From Xanthomarina gelatinilytica (GTDB taxonomy: Bacteria > Bacteroidota > Bacteroidia > Flavobacteriales > Flavobacteriaceae): a DNA stretch of 64,000 bases. Both the position numbers and the translations under genes were made by a program. Every line of letters begins with the position of its first letter. Positions within the stretch are counted from its first letter, which is position 1. Under the pieces are notes generated by a model. That model had not been told where the DNA came from and made no database searches. It saw only the letters and a list, made by a program, of their open reading frames with translations. Of this stretch, positions 63,101 to 64,000 are shown piece after piece. The stretch covers positions 806,001-870,000 of the forward strand of contig NZ_ANLA01000004.1 in assembly GCF_000348685.1 (NCBI RefSeq). Direction: 5' to 3'.

Positions 63101-64000
63101 ATGAATTTTAATTTTCTCTCTCCTGTTTCCGATTTGGTACTTGCTCATAACGAGTTATTGTCTCAACAAACTTTAGGGAAAAAAATTAAAATTCATTCCA
63201 AACAACATGGTATTCCAGAATTGGATCAGGTGCATTTGGCAATCGTGGGTGTTTTGGAAAACAGAAACGATGTTAATTATATAGGTGAAGAGTTTAGCTT
63301 GGATGAGATTAGAAAATCACTGTATTCGTTATTCCCTGGAAACTGGCACAAAACAATTGCCGATTTAGGGGACATCAATAAAGGGGAAACGGTAGAGGAT
63401 ACCTACTTTGCGTTAAAGACCACCATAAACATCCTGGTACAAAAAAACATTATCCCAATTGTTATTGGAGGAAGTCAAGATTTAACCTATGCCAATTATC
63501 GTGCTTACGATGCCTTGGCTCCAATGGTCAATATTGTGAACGTGGACTCCAAGTTCGATTTAGGTGATTCTGCCAAACCTATCAAAAACGATAGTTTTGT
63601 TGGAAAAATAATTTTAGACAAGCCTTACAATCTGTTTAATTACGCTACTATAGGCTATCAAACCTATTTCAACTCACAGGAAGAAATAGACTTAATGGAT
63701 AAACTGTATTTTGAATCTTACAGATTGGGTCAGGTATCAAAAGACATTACATTGGTAGAGCCAGTGTTGCGAGATGCCAACATTGTAAGTATCGATTTAA
63801 ATTCGGTAAAAGCATCGGAAGTGAGTGATAGGCAGAAAACATCTCCAAACGGATTGGATGGCAAGGAAATTTGTGCTATTTCCAGATACGCAGGAATAAG
63901 CAACAAAGTATCTTCTATTGGTATTTATGAATACAAACCTTCAAGAGACGATACAGTTACTTCCATGTTGGTGGCACAAATGATCTGGTACTTTATAGAA
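63101..64000 (+). CDS. Arginase/formimidoylglutamase-fold protein (partial, degenerate metal site)
   Basis: The frame is open from ATG at 63101 to the window edge (300 residues). The sequence has the ureohydrolase fold pattern, but the manganese ligands are altered. The GGxH motif reads GGSQDLTYA (Gln126), DAHxD reads VDSKFD (149-153, His replaced by Lys151), and the SxDxD motif reads SIDLNS (Asn234). At least three of the usual ligands are therefore absent, so hydrolysis of arginine, agmatine or formiminoglutamate is unlikely. Related proteins next to topA in Flavobacteriia are usually annotated as formimidoylglutamase. The role is unknown; the C terminus lies outside the window. Confidence 0.8.
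   Translation, partial: MNFNFLSPVSDLVLAHNELLSQQTLGKKIKIHSKQHGIPELDQVHLAIVGVLENRNDVNYIGEEFSLDEIRKSLYSLFPGNWHKTIADLGDINKGETVEDTYFALKTTINILVQKNIIPIVIGGSQDLTYANYRAYDALAPMVNIVNVDSKFDLGDSAKPIKNDSFVGKIILDKPYNLFNYATIGYQTYFNSQEEIDLMDKLYFESYRLGQVSKDITLVEPVLRDANIVSIDLNSVKASEVSDRQKTSPNGLDGKEICAISRYAGISNKVSSIGIYEYKPSRDDTVTSMLVAQMIWYFIE

Overview
The window reads as one contiguous piece of a flavobacterial chromosome (Bacteroidota, family Flavobacteriaceae; the genus cannot be fixed from the sequence alone). Evidence is low GC, gliding-motility genes gldA and gldB-gldC, a type IX secretion C-terminal sorting domain, exosortase XrtF with its partner, the HYC_CC_PP family, DUF3857 and head-GIN proteins, and promoters of the TTG-N18-21-TAnnTTTG type. 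It is mainly housekeeping sequence. No rRNA, tRNA, CRISPR array or complete insertion sequence was recognised.

Layout. 1-6367 (+): methionine branch (end of a trans-sulfuration enzyme, hom, methionine synthase split into two genes with a four-helix-bundle cassette between them, metF). 6402-8244: envelope proteins. 8386-9279 (-): gldA. 9350-13729 (+): aromatic amino acid operon pheA, aminotransferase, tyrA, DAHP synthase-chorismate mutase, preceded by a complete ribosome-mediated attenuator with a Tyr/Trp/Phe-rich leader peptide. 13844-23170: rsgA, dtd, two DUF3857/transglutaminase-fold proteins, a MazG-type gene, aroA, queA, rlmN. 23282-29842: a T9SS-sorted protein, a polyprenyl diphosphate synthase, an ECF sigma factor with a membrane partner and barrel protein, and dnaG. 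29839-37107: response regulator, nadE, gldBC, aquaporin, and a small envelope cluster containing a nonsense-interrupted DUF2490 gene. 37108-38002 is an AT-rich gap. 38003-45845 (-): DUF4136 protein, then rodA, mrdA, mreD, mreC, mreB and purH. 46012-51732: GAF protein, XrtF pair, a putative metal-uptake cluster (HYC_CC_PP protein, TonB-dependent receptor, HMA protein), a frameshifted DUF2007 gene. 51808-58723 (-): groL, groS, secG, TPR-like protein, lptE-like gene, sigma-54 activator, miaB. 58889-64000 (+): two paralogous membrane proteins, topA and the start of an arginase-fold protein.

Most notable: (1) the aromatic attenuator, whose leader peptide is too short for routine ORF calling; (2) 7-bp-period repeat tracts inside metH and aroA and flanking the four-helix-bundle cassette, plus a palindrome inserted in frame in a metH linker; (3) several proteins that keep their fold but lack canonical functional residues: DnaG zinc ligands, the response-regulator phosphoacceptor, arginase metal ligands, and the transglutaminase Cys/His of one DUF3857 paralogue; (4) two broken genes, one nonsense and one frameshift.
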